The notes: generated from the sequence alone by a model not told the origin. 64,000 bases of DNA from JAWQFO01 sp033436665 (GCF_033436665.1 NZ_JAWQFO010000002.1:682001-746000), one strand, 5' to 3'. Shown: positions 28,733-39,641, numbered from the stretch's first letter. Program-made: numbers and translations.

Positions 28733-31033
28733 GTGCCGCGTGGCGCCATGACATCGCCTGGACTGATCCGATTTGCCGAGACCGTTGAAGCACGCATCGG
28801 CACGCTCCTGATTGTTGCCGGCGCCATCGCCGGTGCCGGTCTTGTAGCCCCCGTGGCGATTGCGGAGCGTGGGCTGTTTGCCGCCGCCGTGGCGGTCGCT
28901 CTCTTCGCCGCCCTGATGTCGGGCCTGGCGCTACTAAGCCGTAGGCGACGGGGCAAGACCCTGCGATCGGTCTCCGGGCTCATCGCGAACGACGGCGCGC
29001 CAACCATCCTCGCAGGTGCCGACGGCGCGGTGCAGGCGGTCAACGCCGCTGCAAGGACGCGTTTCGGCGACGAGCTCTGCGAGACTCTGTCCGGCGCGCT
29101 CGGCAAGAGCCTGGCCAACCCGGGCGGTACCGTCTTTCGCATGCAGACCCTGGCCGACAAGGACGGCTTTGCGCACGAGGACATGATCACCCGGCGCGGC
29201 CAGGTGCGCCTTTCGGTGAACCGTGTGGCCTCCGACGCCTATCTCTGGCGCGTCGAGGAGATGGGCGGGGCTGCGCAACCCTCTGACGGGCCCGCTTTGC
29301 CGATGCTGATGACCGGCCGCACAGGGGCGGTGCTCTACATGAACGAAGCCGCCCGGCAACTGGCCGGCGGCCGGGTCAAATCGCTGGACCGCCTGTTCGT
29401 CGAGCCGGAGATATCGGGCGGTATGGTCTGCGATCTGTCAGGACCCGAGGGCAAGTCGCGGGTGCTGATCGCCGAAGTCGATGCCGGCGCCGGGCGCCGG
29501 GCCTTGTACCTGTTGCCGCCGCCCGAGGGCGAAAGCGTCTCGCGGGAGGGCTGGAACGTCTTCATGCACCTTCCCGTTCCGCTTCTGAAGGTCGGCACGG
29601 ACGGAGAGGTGCAGGCCTTCAACCGGATGGCCGAGACCCTGATCGGCACATCGCTGTCCGACGGTGTCCCGTTGTCGGAGCTGATGGAGGGGCTGGGCCG
29701 GTCGATGACAGACTGGCTGGGTGAGGCGATCTCGGGGCGTCTGGTGCAGCACTCGGAATTCCTGCGACTCAAGCGCGCGGACCGGGAGGTTTTCGTCAAG
29801 GTGACGCTGAACCGCGTCAGCGACGAGGGCGCGCCGGCGCTGATCGTCGTGTTGCACGACGCGACCGCGCTCAAAACGCTCGAGGCGCAGTTCGTGCAAA
29901 GCCAGAAGATGCAGGCCATCGGCCAGCTTGCGGGCGGCGTCGCGCATGATTTCAACAACCTGCTGACCGCGATTTCGGGGCATTGCGACCTGCTGCTGCT
30001 GCGCCACGACCAGGGCGATCCCGACTACAGCGACCTCGTGCAGATCAACCAGAACGCCAATCGCGCCGCGGCCCTCGTCGGCCAGTTGCTGGCCTTCTCG
30101 CGCAAGCAGACTCTGCGGCCCGAGACGCTGGACATGCGCGACACGCTGTCGGACCTGACCCACCTGCTGAACCGGCTCGTGGGCGAGAAGATCACGCTCA
30201 CGCTCAGCCATGAACCGGTGCTCCCGTCGATCCGGGCTGACAAGCGGCAGCTCGAACAGGTCATGATGAACCTCGTCGTGAACGCGCGCGACGCCATGCA
30301 GCAGGGCGGGGAGATCCGCATCGTGACCGAGGCGGCGACACTGACCGAGCCGCTGGAGCGCGACCGCGCCAGCGTCCCGCCGGGGCGCTACGTGACGGTG
30401 ACGGTCTCGGACGAGGGCGTCGGCATCGCGCAGGACAAGCTGCAGAAGGTGTTCGAGCCGTTCTTCACCACCAAGCGCACGGGCGAGGGCACCGGGCTGG
30501 GGCTTTCCACCGCCTACGGCATCGTCAAGCAGACCGGCGGCTACATCTTCGTGGACAGCACCGTCGGCAGCGGAACTTGCTTCACGCTCTACTTCCCGGT
30601 GCTCGAGGAAACCGAGACCGAGCGGTCCGCGCCGCCGGCCGCCCTGCCGAAACCGGGACCGAAACACCGCGACGGGGTGATCCTGCTGGTCGAGGACGAA
30701 GCCCCGGTCCGCGCCTTCGCCAGCCGCGCGCTGCGCCTGCGCGGCTACACGGTGCTTGAGGCCGATTCCGCCGAAGCCGCGCTCAAGACGCTCGAGGACC
30801 GCTCGCTCAGCATCGACGTCTTCGTGACGGATGTGGTGATGCCGGGGATGGACGGGCCGAGCTGGGTCCGCGAGGCGCTCAAGGACCGCCCCGGCGTGCG
30901 GGTCGTCTTCGTCTCGGGTTATGCCGAGGACAGTTTTGGCGAGACGCAAGTGAAGATCCCGAACTCGGTTTTCCTGCCGAAACCGTTCTCGTTGAATGAT
31001 CTCACCGAAACGGTGCACCGCCAGCTGCACTGA
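28733..31033 (+). CDS. cckA: Hybrid histidine kinase CckA
   Basis: Membrane sensor kinase/phosphatase that feeds phosphate through ChpT to CtrA, governing motility and gene-transfer-agent or cell-cycle genes in this order. The ~766-aa protein has two N-terminal membrane helices, PAS-like regions (about residues 100-370), a HisKA H-box GGVAHDFNNLLTAISG with His near residue 404, HATPase boxes NLVVNARDA, DEGVGI and GTGLGLSTAYG, and a C-terminal receiver domain with phospho-Asp in FVTDVVMPGMDG. The GTG at 28733, seven bases after GGGAG, is the preferred start; ATG 28748 is an alternative. Confidence 0.93.
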   Translation: MPRGAMTSPGLIRFAETVEARIGTLLIVAGAIAGAGLVAPVAIAERGLFAAAVAVALFAALMSGLALLSRRRRGKTLRSVSGLIANDGAPTILAGADGAVQAVNAAARTRFGDELCETLSGALGKSLANPGGTVFRMQTLADKDGFAHEDMITRRGQVRLSVNRVASDAYLWRVEEMGGAAQPSDGPALPMLMTGRTGAVLYMNEAARQLAGGRVKSLDRLFVEPEISGGMVCDLSGPEGKSRVLIAEVDAGAGRRALYLLPPPEGESVSREGWNVFMHLPVPLLKVGTDGEVQAFNRMAETLIGTSLSDGVPLSELMEGLGRSMTDWLGEAISGRLVQHSEFLRLKRADREVFVKVTLNRVSDEGAPALIVVLHDATALKTLEAQFVQSQKMQAIGQLAGGVAHDFNNLLTAISGHCDLLLLRHDQGDPDYSDLVQINQNANRAAALVGQLLAFSRKQTLRPETLDMRDTLSDLTHLLNRLVGEKITLTLSHEPVLPSIRADKRQLEQVMMNLVVNARDAMQQGGEIRIVTEAATLTEPLERDRASVPPGRYVTVTVSDEGVGIAQDKLQKVFEPFFTTKRTGEGTGLGLSTAYGIVKQTGGYIFVDSTVGSGTCFTLYFPVLEETETERSAPPAALPKPGPKHRDGVILLVEDEAPVRAFASRALRLRGYTVLEADSAEAALKTLEDRSLSIDVFVTDVVMPGMDGPSWVREALKDRPGVRVVFVSGYAEDSFGETQVKIPNSVFLPKPFSLNDLTETVHRQLH

Positions 31034-31616
31034 CGTCGACGCGGCGTGCAACGGGCAAGCGCCGCCATCTCCCGTGCTTGCGCCTCGGACGTTTCGGCTG
31101 AGCGGCTACCCCGCGCTTCGCGAAAGTCACCGCCCGACAACCTGCGATGCCTATCCGCGCGCCCAGATGCACGGCGATGTTCGTGGCATCCGGCGGCGGG
31201 ACGAGGATTTCGCGGACAGATCCAACTGGCGCGGGACGCATCTCGCCGTGGTTTTTGTCGGGCAGCAAGGTTCATTCGGGCTATTCGTGACCCGCGCGGA
31301 TGCAGGGCGGACTTCGACAAAGTTCGCATCCGAAAGAACGCGCTTGAAAGCAGCCTGCGGCGGTCCGCCCCGCAGCCATGCGCGCGGTGTATCCACCGCC
31401 ACACCGAAGCCGGAGGGTCGCCAACGCTTCGCGAAACGGTTCGCGCGGCTCCGGGCTGCGGCCATTTGCAATTGCTCACGCGCAACCGCCAAACGCTCCG
31501 AAGCGCATCGGCACGCGATTCCGCAGGTCTGGCGATCCAGCGGGCGAAGCGAAATCCGCTGCGCGTCAACCAGACCTTAACTCACCTTGCGCCAGTCTGG
31601 CTTTGCGAGAATTCGA
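31034..31616. other. Intergenic stretch, no supported gene
   Basis: About 580 bases between cckA and the recA promoter. Overlapping frames are open on both strands, but none begins with a clear ribosome-binding site or matches a family I recognise, and codon quality changes along each. I see no tRNA or standard structured RNA. A decayed small gene is possible. Confidence 0.4.
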
Positions 31617-31661
31617 TTGAAATGTTCTCCATTTGATCTCATAAGGAACACAATGAGAACA
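31617..31661 (+). promoter_or_regulatory. recA promoter with SOS (LexA) box
   Basis: GAAC (31647-31650), seven bases, GAAC (31658-31661) matches the alphaproteobacterial LexA operator GAAC-N7-GAAC (GTTC-N7-GTTC on the other strand). A plausible -35 TTGAAA (31617) and -10 CATAAG (31641) lie immediately upstream, so LexA bound here would cover the transcription start. The recA ATG is 65 bases downstream. Confidence 0.8.
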
Positions 31662-31726
31662 TCCTGCGTCACGGGTGCCGGTTCGATTGCCGCCACCCCC
31701 CGAATATGACAGTAAGAGGAAACGGC

Positions 31727-32803
<1,077 letters not shown>

Positions 32804-32842
32804 CCGGGCCGGTCGTCCGCGGGCCGGGCGAATGATCCAAAC

Positions 32843-32874
32843 ACGGGGCGTGCCGGCAGGGCGCGCCCCGTTTT
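32843..32874 (+). terminator. Rho-independent terminator of recA
   Basis: ACGGGGCG (32843-32850) pairs with CGCCCCGT (32864-32871), 13-base loop, followed by a T-rich run (TTTTCGTTT). Placed 40 bases after the recA stop and before alaS. Confidence 0.75.
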
Positions 32875-32989
32875 CGTTTGCGCCGTCGCGCCATCTTCGC
32901 ATGCCACGGGGCCAAGGCGCTGTGGACAGCCGAACCGCTGGGGGCTATTCCACCTCAGACCCAAACCCCACGCCCGAAGGCCCCGCGCA

Positions 32990-35644
32990 ATGAAAACGCT
33001 CAACGACATCCGCTCCACCTTCCTGTCCTATTTCGAGCGGCAGGGACATGCGGTGGTGCCGTCGAGCCCGCTGGTCCCGCGGAACGACCCGACACTGATG
33101 TTCACCAACTCGGGCATGGTGCAGTTCAAGAACCTGTTCACCGGGGTCGAGACCCGCGACTACAGCCGTGCGACCACGGCACAGAAATGCGTCCGGGCCG
33201 GGGGCAAGCACAACGATCTGGACAACGTCGGCTACACCGCGCGGCATCACACCTTTTTCGAGATGCTGGGCAATTTCAGCTTCGGCGACTATTTCAAGGA
33301 CGACGCGATCCGCTTTGCCTGGGAGCTGATCACCCGCGATCTGGGGATCGACAAGGACCGGCTCTGCGTGACGGTCTACCACACCGACGACGAGGCGGCA
33401 GAAATCTGGAAGAAGGTCGCGGGGCTGTCCGACGACAAGATCATCCGCATCGCGACGGCCGACAACTTCTGGATGATGGGCCCGACCGGTCCCTGCGGCC
33501 CCTGTACCGAGATCTTCTACGATCACGGCGACCACATCTGGGGCGGCCCGCCGGGCAGCCCGGAGGAGGACGGCGACCGCTTCGTCGAGATCTGGAACCT
33601 CGTCTTCATGCAATACGAGCAGTTCGAGGACGGCACGCGCCGTGATCTCGACGCCCAGTCGATCGATACCGGCATGGGGATCGAGCGTGTCGCGGCGCTG
33701 CTGCAGGGCACCAACGACAACTACGCCACCGATCTGATGCGCAGTCTGATCGAGGCCTCGGCAGATGCGACCAGCACGGACCCCGACGGACCGGGCAAGA
33801 CGCACCATCGCGTGATCGCGGATCACCTGCGCTCGACCTCTTTCCTGATCGCCGACGGGGTGACGCCTTCGAACGACGGGCGCGGCTATGTCCTGCGCCG
33901 GATCATGCGGCGCGCGATGCGCCATGCGCACCTGCTGGGTGCGAAAGAGCCGCTGATGTATCGCCTGGTCCCGGCGCTGGTCCGCCAGATGGGCGCGGCC
34001 TACCCGGAACTGGGGCAGGGCGAGGCGATGATCCGCGAGACCCTGCTGCAGGAAGAAACCCGGTTCCGCCAGACGCTGGACCGGGGCCTTAAGCTGCTCG
34101 ACGACGAACTCGCCGGATTGCCGGAGGGCGCCGACCTGCCGGGTGCCTCCGCCTTCAAGCTCTACGACACCTACGGATTCCCGCTCGATCTCACCCAGGA
34201 CGCGCTGCGGGAAAAAGGCCGGGCTGTCGAAACCGAGGGCTTCGATGCGGCTATGGCCGAGCAAAAAGCCAAGGCGCGCGCGGCCTGGGCGGGCTCTGGC
34301 GAAGCGGCGGACTCCACCGTCTGGTTCGACGTCGCGGACAAGCACGGTGCGACCGATTTTCTCGGCTACGACACAGAAGAAGCCGAAGGGCAGATCGCGG
34401 CCATCGTGAAGGACGGTGCGCTGGTGGAACAGGCCGGGGCCGGAGAGACGGTGCAGATCGCGCTGAACCAGACACCGTTCTACGCCGAGGCCGGCGGCCA
34501 GGTCGGCGACACCGGCACCATCCGCACGCCGAACGGCCTTGCCGAGATCACCGACTGCCGCAAGACGGCGGGCGTCTTCATCCATTTCGCAACCGTGACC
34601 GATGGCGAGATCGCAACCGGCGAGGCGGCTCAGCTGGTCGTGGACCATGGCCGTCGCACGGCGATCCGTGCCAATCACTCGGCCACGCACCTCTTGCACG
34701 AGGCCCTGCGTGCGGCGCTCGGGGACCACGTGGCGCAGCGCGGCTCGCTCAACGCGCCGGACAGGCTGCGCTTTGACTTCAGTCACAACCAGGCGGTTAC
34801 GCGCGAACAGCTGAACGGGATCGAGGCCGAGGTGAACGGTTTCATCCGCCAGAATGCTGCCGTCGAGACGCGCATCATGACGCCCGACGATGCCCGTGCG
34901 CTCGGGGCGCAGGCGCTTTTCGGCGAGAAATACGGCGACGAGGTCCGTGTGGTCTCGATGGGACACAAGGACCGCTCGGGCAAGGGGGCGGACAAGTCGA
35001 CCTACTCGATCGAGCTCTGCGGGGGAACGCACGTGCGTCGGACGGGAGACATCGGAGCTTTCGTGCTGCTTGGCGACAGCGCCAGCAGCGCCGGGGTGCG
35101 GCGAATCGAGGCGCTGACCGGAACGCCGGCGCTGGCGCACCTGCGGGCGCAGGAGCGGGTTCTGCAAGACACCGCCGAGGCGCTCAAGACCTCAGGGGCG
35201 GACGTTCCTGAGCGCGTGCGCGCGCTGCTCGACGAACGGCGCAGCCTGGCCAACGAGGTCGCGCAGCTGCGCCGCGAACTGGCGATGTCGGGCGGCACCA
35301 AGGGCCCCGAGGCCCGGCAGGTGAACGGCACGGCATTCATGGCGCAGGTGTTGTCGGGTGTTTCGGGCAAGGATCTGCCGGCGCTGGTGGACGAGTACAA
35401 GTCCCGTCTCGGCAGTGGTGCGGTGCTGCTGATCGCGGATGCCGACGGCAAGGCGGCGGTGGCCGCCGGGGTGACGCCGGACCTTACGGGAAGCCTGTCG
35501 GCGATCGACATCGTGCGCGCGGCGGTCGAGAAGCTGGGCGGAAAGGGTGGCGGCGGCCGGGCGGACATGGCCCAGGGCGGCGCCAAGGACGCAGCGAACG
35601 CCGACGCGGCCATCGCGGCCGCCGAAGCGGTACTGGGAGGATAG
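32990..35644 (+). CDS. alaS: Alanyl-tRNA synthetase
   Basis: Charges tRNA-Ala. The 884-aa protein starts MKTLNDIRSTFLSYFERQGH with class II motif 1 to 3 regions (MFTNSGMVQFKNLF, RAGGKHNDLDNVG, FFEMLGNFSFGDYFK). It then has the editing-domain zinc motif HSATHLLHEAL with the later CGGTH, and a C-terminal Ala-rich oligomerisation/DHHA1 region (GGKGGGGRADMAQGG). Length is standard. Downstream DUF1330 gene begins three bases after the stop. Confidence 0.97.
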   Translation: MKTLNDIRSTFLSYFERQGHAVVPSSPLVPRNDPTLMFTNSGMVQFKNLFTGVETRDYSRATTAQKCVRAGGKHNDLDNVGYTARHHTFFEMLGNFSFGDYFKDDAIRFAWELITRDLGIDKDRLCVTVYHTDDEAAEIWKKVAGLSDDKIIRIATADNFWMMGPTGPCGPCTEIFYDHGDHIWGGPPGSPEEDGDRFVEIWNLVFMQYEQFEDGTRRDLDAQSIDTGMGIERVAALLQGTNDNYATDLMRSLIEASADATSTDPDGPGKTHHRVIADHLRSTSFLIADGVTPSNDGRGYVLRRIMRRAMRHAHLLGAKEPLMYRLVPALVRQMGAAYPELGQGEAMIRETLLQEETRFRQTLDRGLKLLDDELAGLPEGADLPGASAFKLYDTYGFPLDLTQDALREKGRAVETEGFDAAMAEQKAKARAAWAGSGEAADSTVWFDVADKHGATDFLGYDTEEAEGQIAAIVKDGALVEQAGAGETVQIALNQTPFYAEAGGQVGDTGTIRTPNGLAEITDCRKTAGVFIHFATVTDGEIATGEAAQLVVDHGRRTAIRANHSATHLLHEALRAALGDHVAQRGSLNAPDRLRFDFSHNQAVTREQLNGIEAEVNGFIRQNAAVETRIMTPDDARALGAQALFGEKYGDEVRVVSMGHKDRSGKGADKSTYSIELCGGTHVRRTGDIGAFVLLGDSASSAGVRRIEALTGTPALAHLRAQERVLQDTAEALKTSGADVPERVRALLDERRSLANEVAQLRRELAMSGGTKGPEARQVNGTAFMAQVLSGVSGKDLPALVDEYKSRLGSGAVLLIADADGKAAVAAGVTPDLTGSLSAIDIVRAAVEKLGGKGGGGRADMAQGGAKDAANADAAIAAAEAVLGG

Positions 35645-35647
35645 AGG

Positions 35648-35935
35648 ATGGGCGCACTCTGGATCGCGCATGTGACGGTCACGGACGAAGAGGCCTATGG
35701 CAAGTACGCCAAGCTCGCCACGCAGGCCATTGCCGAGCACGGCGGTGAATTCATCGCGCGTGGCGGTCGGTACGTGCAGCTGGAAGGCAAAGAACGGCCC
35801 CGCAATGTCGTGGCCCGGTTCCCGGACGTCGAATCCGCTGAAAGGTGTTACAATTCAGATGTCTATCAGTCGGCCTTGAACCATGCGCGCGGCGCGTCCG
35901 AGCGCGAGTTGCTGATCGTCGAGACCAGCGAGTAA
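35648..35935 (+). CDS. DUF1330 family protein
   Basis: 95-aa protein of the dimeric alpha-beta-barrel DUF1330 family: WIAHVTVTDEEAYGKYAKLA, GGEFIARGGRYVQLEG and FPDVESAERCYNSDVYQ. The function of this family is not established. Its ATG is four bases past the alaS stop with GGAGGAT overlapping, so it is translated from the alaS transcript. Confidence 0.85.
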   Translation: MGALWIAHVTVTDEEAYGKYAKLATQAIAEHGGEFIARGGRYVQLEGKERPRNVVARFPDVESAERCYNSDVYQSALNHARGASERELLIVETSE

Positions 35936-35979
35936 TCTGTCGACTGGACGCCGGTGCGCGGGCGGCTACGTGCTGCTGC

Positions 35980-36528
35980 ATGCCGGCGCGATTGCTCTTT
36001 TGCCTGATCCTGCTTGTGGCCCCGATTGGCGTCGTGGCGCAGGATCTGGCTGTCCTGCTGAAACCCGGAACGATTGTCGTGATGCGCCATGCGCTCGCGC
36101 CGGGGACCGGTGATCCCAAGACCTTTCGGATCGATGATTGCAGCACACAGCGCAACCTCGACGCGGAAGGCCGGGCGCAGGCCAGCAAGATCGGCAAGCG
36201 TTTTCGGGCGGCAGGGGTCAGGTTCGACCATGTCTGGAATAGCCGGTGGTGCCGCGCGCGCGACACCGCAAAGCTCCTCGACGTCGGCCCGCCGCAGGAC
36301 CGCAAGGCGCTCGATTCGTTCTTCGCGCACCGTGACCAGGGGGCGGCGCAGACCGCGCAGACGCTCGAGCTGATCCGTGCCCTGCCGCACAGCGACACCG
36401 CGATCCTCGTCACCCACCAGGTCAATATCACGGCGCTGACTGGACGCAGGTTGCGCTCGGGCGAGATCGTGGTGATCGAGCGGTCCGGCGACGGCACCCT
36501 GTCCGTCACCGACGAGATCAGTTTCTGA
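35980..36528 (+). CDS. Secreted histidine phosphatase family protein
   Basis: 182-aa protein with a signal peptide (RLLFCLILLVAPIGVVAQ) followed by a phosphohistidine phosphatase fold. The catalytic RHA motif is in VVMRHALAPG, SRWCRARDTAKLL is the second arginine helix and the late histidine is in VTHQVNITALTG. Likely a periplasmic phosphatase; substrate unknown. The start MPARLLF at 35980 is used because it gives the signal peptide. Converges on typA with three bases between stops. Confidence 0.85.
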   Translation: MPARLLFCLILLVAPIGVVAQDLAVLLKPGTIVVMRHALAPGTGDPKTFRIDDCSTQRNLDAEGRAQASKIGKRFRAAGVRFDHVWNSRWCRARDTAKLLDVGPPQDRKALDSFFAHRDQGAAQTAQTLELIRALPHSDTAILVTHQVNITALTGRRLRSGEIVVIERSGDGTLSVTDEISF

Positions 36529-36531
36529 CCG

Positions 36532-38349
36532 TCAGGAGGCTTTCGCCATCCTTTTGCGCTCGTGCGGGTCGAGGTAGCGCTTGCGCAGCCGGATCGCGTT
36601 CGGTGTGACCTCGACGAGTTCGTCGTCGTCGATATAGGCGATCGCCTGTTCCAGCGTCAGCGTCACGGGCGGCGTCAGGCGCACAGCCTCGTCGGTGCCC
36701 GAGGCCCGCACGTTGGTCAGCTTCTTGCCCTTGAGCGGGTTGACCTCGAGATCGTTGTCCCGGCTGTGCTCGCCGATGATCATGCCCTCGTAGACCTGTT
36801 CCTGCGCGCCGATGAACATCTTGCCGCGCTCTTCGAGGTTCCACAGCGCATAAGCGACCGAAACTCCGTTCTCCATCGAGATCAGCGCACCCTGCCGGCG
36901 GCCTTCGATGGGTCCCTTGTGCGGGGTCCAGCCGTGGAATACCCGGTTCAGCACGCCGGTGCCGCGCGTATCGGTCAGGAACTCGCCGTGATAACCGATC
37001 AGCCCGCGCGACGGCACATGTGCGACGATGCGGGTCTTGCCGGCGCCGGCGGGTTTCATTTCGACCAGTTCGCCCTTGCGCGGCCCGGTGATCTTTTCGA
37101 TCACGACACCGGAATAGTCGTCGTCGACGTCGATGGTGGCCTCTTCGACCGGCTCCAGCGTCTGGCCGTCCTCGTCGCGGAAGATCACGCGGGGGCGCGA
37201 GATCGACAGCTCGAACCCCTCGCGGCGCATGTTCTCGATGAGCACGCCCATCTGCAACTCGCCCCGGCCCGAGACCACGAAGGCCTCGCCTCCTGGCGTG
37301 TCCTCGATGCGGATGGCGACGTTCGATTCCGCCTCCTTCATCAGCCGGTCGCGGATCACGCGCGACTGCACCTTCTTGCCGTCGCGTCCGGCAAGCGGGC
37401 TGTCGTTGATGCCGAAGGTGACCGAGATGGTCGGCGGGTCGATCGGCTGGGCGGGCAGGGGTTCGTTCACCGACGGCGCCACGATGCTGTCGGCGACGGT
37501 CGCCTTCGACATGCCGGCAAGCGTGACGATGTCGCCCGCCTCGGCGAGGTCGATGGGCTGCTGCGTCAGGCCGCGGAAGGCGAGGATCTTGGTCACGCGG
37601 AAATTCTCGAGCGCCTCGCCCTTGCGCGACAGGGCCTTGACCGTCTCGCCCACTTTCAGCGTGCCGGATTCGACGCGGCCGGTGAGGATGCGACCCATGA
37701 AGGGATCGGCGCCGAGCGTCGTGGCAAGCATCCGGAACGGCGCGTCGCGCTGTGCGACCTGCGTGGGGGCCGGGACGTGATCGACGATCAGGTCGAAGAG
37801 CGCCGACAGGTCCTTCCGCGGCCCGTCGAGCTCGGCATCTGCCCAGCCGCTGCGTCCCGAGGCGTACATGTGCGGAAAATCGAGTTGATCATCTTTGGCG
37901 CCCAGGTTGGCAAAAAGATCGAAGCATTCGTCGAGCGCCCGGTCGGGTTCGGCGTCGGGCTTGTCCACCTTGTTCAGGACGACGATGGGGCGCAGGCCAA
38001 GGGCAAGCGCCTTGGATGTCACGAACTTGGTCTGCGGCATCGGTCCTTCGGCGGCGTCGACCAGCAACACGACCCCGTCGACCATGCTGAGGATGCGCTC
38101 GACCTCGCCGCCGAAATCGGCGTGGCCGGGCGTGTCGACGATGTTGATGCGCGTGCCTTTCCACTCGACCGAGGTCGCCTTGGCGAGGATGGTGATGCCA
38201 CGCTCGCGCTCGAGGTCGTTGCTGTCCATGGCGCGCTCGGCTGTCGCCTGGTTCTCGCGGAAGGTGCCGGACTGCTTGAGCAGTTCGTCCACGAGCGTTG
38301 TCTTGCCGTGGTCCACGTGTGCGATGATCGCGATATTGCGAAGGTCCAT
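36532..38349 (-). CDS. typA: GTPase TypA/BipA
   Basis: Ribosome-associated translational GTPase involved in ribosome assembly and stress adaptation. The 605-aa protein has G1 AHVDHGKTTL, G3 DTPGHADFGGEV, G4 NKVDKPDA and the elongation-factor domains, ending in the C-terminal RSRDNDLEVNP-type region (GEHSRDNDLEVNPLKGKK). The start MDLRNIAIIAHV at 38349 is the standard one; the upstream extension is ignored. Confidence 0.96.
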   Translation of the reverse strand: MDLRNIAIIAHVDHGKTTLVDELLKQSGTFRENQATAERAMDSNDLERERGITILAKATSVEWKGTRINIVDTPGHADFGGEVERILSMVDGVVLLVDAAEGPMPQTKFVTSKALALGLRPIVVLNKVDKPDAEPDRALDECFDLFANLGAKDDQLDFPHMYASGRSGWADAELDGPRKDLSALFDLIVDHVPAPTQVAQRDAPFRMLATTLGADPFMGRILTGRVESGTLKVGETVKALSRKGEALENFRVTKILAFRGLTQQPIDLAEAGDIVTLAGMSKATVADSIVAPSVNEPLPAQPIDPPTISVTFGINDSPLAGRDGKKVQSRVIRDRLMKEAESNVAIRIEDTPGGEAFVVSGRGELQMGVLIENMRREGFELSISRPRVIFRDEDGQTLEPVEEATIDVDDDYSGVVIEKITGPRKGELVEMKPAGAGKTRIVAHVPSRGLIGYHGEFLTDTRGTGVLNRVFHGWTPHKGPIEGRRQGALISMENGVSVAYALWNLEERGKMFIGAQEQVYEGMIIGEHSRDNDLEVNPLKGKKLTNVRASGTDEAVRLTPPVTLTLEQAIAYIDDDELVEVTPNAIRLRKRYLDPHERKRMAKAS

Positions 38350-38446
38350 GATGCCAGCCTTTCGGGAAGTTGCCCGCGCCATAGCGCGCTGCGGTGCAGA
38401 AAGCCAGAGGGAAAAGGCGGTACGGACGGCGCGACGTGACGGCGCG

Positions 38447-38776
38447 TCAGTGGGTGGTGCTGTCCGAGAAGACGTGGATGACGAGGATCCCGGTGACGAT
38501 CAGGCATAGGCCAATCACTGCGGCCAGGTCGAGCTTCTGCCCGAAATAGACCCAGCCGATGGCGGCGATGAAGACGATCCCGAGCCCCGACCAGATCGCG
38601 TAGACGATGCCGACGGGCATGGCGATCAGAGCGTGGCTCAGCAGGTAGAAGGCGGCGGCATAGGAGGTGACGACCAGCAGCGACGGCCAGAACCGTGTGA
38701 ACTGCTGGCTCGACTGCAGCGCCGAGGTGCCGACGGTCTCGGCCAGGATCGCGAAGAACAGGTAAAGGTAGTGCAT
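38447..38776 (-). CDS. SMR family multidrug efflux transporter
   Basis: 109-aa, four-helix inner-membrane transporter of the EmrE/QacE type. The essential glutamate is in helix 1 (FFAILAETVGTSAL), with GIVYAIWSGLGIVFIAAIGW in helix 3 and LIVTGILVIHVFS in helix 4. Expected to exchange protons for cationic toxins as a dual-topology dimer. It lies 12 bases downstream of the Lrp-type regulator, so the two are probably one transcription unit. Confidence 0.92.
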   Translation of the reverse strand: MHYLYLFFAILAETVGTSALQSSQQFTRFWPSLLVVTSYAAAFYLLSHALIAMPVGIVYAIWSGLGIVFIAAIGWVYFGQKLDLAAVIGLCLIVTGILVIHVFSDSTTH

Positions 38777-38788
38777 GGCAGGTCCCGG

Positions 38789-39247
38789 TCAGAGCGGCAG
38801 TTCGTGGGTGTCCTTGATCTCTTCCATCACGAAGCTGGCCGAGACGTCCGAAAGCGGCACCTTGCGGATGAGCGCCTGATAGAGCCGGTCGTAGTCGGCC
38901 ATGTCCGCGACTCGCGCCTTGATGAGATAGTCGAGTTCTCCGGTCATGCGGTAGACACCGAGGATCTGCGGCATCGCACGCGTCGCGGCACTGAACCGGT
39001 CGAGCCAGTCCGGCGCATGGGCGTTGGTGCGCACCTGGATGAAGACGGTCAGGCCCAGACCCAGCTTCTCGGCATCGAGCAGCAGCGCACGGCCGCGGAT
39101 CACCCCGGCCTCTTCCAGTGCCCGGATCCGGCGCCAGCAGGCATTGCGGCTGAGGTTCACGGCCTCGCCGAGCGATTCCAGCGATTGGCCGGCATCGCGT
39201 TGCAATGCGGTCAGGATTCGGCGGTCTGCATCATCGATTGTTGCCAT
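38789..39247 (-). CDS. Lrp/AsnC family transcriptional regulator
   Basis: 152-aa regulator with an N-terminal winged helix (DDADRRILTALQRDAGQSLESLGEAVNLSRNACWRRIRALE, split over residues 4-45) and a C-terminal RAM ligand-binding domain (GVYRMTGELDYLIKARVAD). Usually responds to amino acids. The start MATIDDADRR at 39247 is chosen over a longer frame. It is followed directly by the SMR pump gene and is divergent from the small DUF6356 gene. Confidence 0.9.
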   Translation of the reverse strand: MATIDDADRRILTALQRDAGQSLESLGEAVNLSRNACWRRIRALEEAGVIRGRALLLDAEKLGLGLTVFIQVRTNAHAPDWLDRFSAATRAMPQILGVYRMTGELDYLIKARVADMADYDRLYQALIRKVPLSDVSASFVMEEIKDTHELPL

Positions 39248-39365
39248 GATGCGAGGCTTACGTGGAAATTTTCCCATGAGCAATGCGAGAAATTCGGCGA
39301 TTGGGAAATCCTCCACGCCGTCCTGGGCTAGCTTGCCCGAAACGCGACCGAAGGAGCCTCCCGAC

Positions 39366-39569
39366 ATGTTTCAGCGCATTTTTCTCGATCACCCGGCGAC
39401 GGTCGACGAGAGCTATTTCCAGCACATGGCCTTTGCCGCGAGGTTTGCCCTGTCGCTCTTCGCTGCCGCCGGTGCGGCGCTGGTCCATGCGGTGATCCCG
39501 TGCCTTTTCGAAAAGACCGCCAGCGGCATCATCAACCGGCTGCATCACCGGATGCACAACCGGCATTGA
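39366..39569 (+). CDS. DUF6356 family small protein
   Basis: 67-aa protein (MFQRIFLDHPATVDESYFQH) with one hydrophobic segment (FALSLFAAAGAALVHAVIP) and a His/Arg-rich end. I recognise the layout as the DUF6356 family found in Roseobacter relatives; function unknown. The ATG at 39366 follows GGAGCC. A terminator hairpin follows at 39592. Confidence 0.8.
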   Translation: MFQRIFLDHPATVDESYFQHMAFAARFALSLFAAAGAALVHAVIPCLFEKTASGIINRLHHRMHNRH

Positions 39570-39591
39570 TCGGTTTGCTTTACGGAGACGA

Positions 39592-39619
39592 AAAAGGGGC
39601 TGCTAAGGCAGCCCCTTTT
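39592..39619. terminator. Bidirectional terminator between DUF6356 and icd
   Basis: AAAAGGGGCTGC (39592-39603) pairs perfectly with GCAGCCCCTTTT (39608-39619) around a TAAG loop. A-run on one side and T-run on the other, so it can end transcription from both converging genes. Confidence 0.9.
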
Positions 39620-39641
39620 CTTTGATAAAGGCGGGCTTTGA

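Noticed and set aside
31002..31580. Overlapping open frames between cckA and recA on both strands
   Set aside because: None has a good ribosome-binding site and none matches a family I know. They overlap each other, so at most one could be real.
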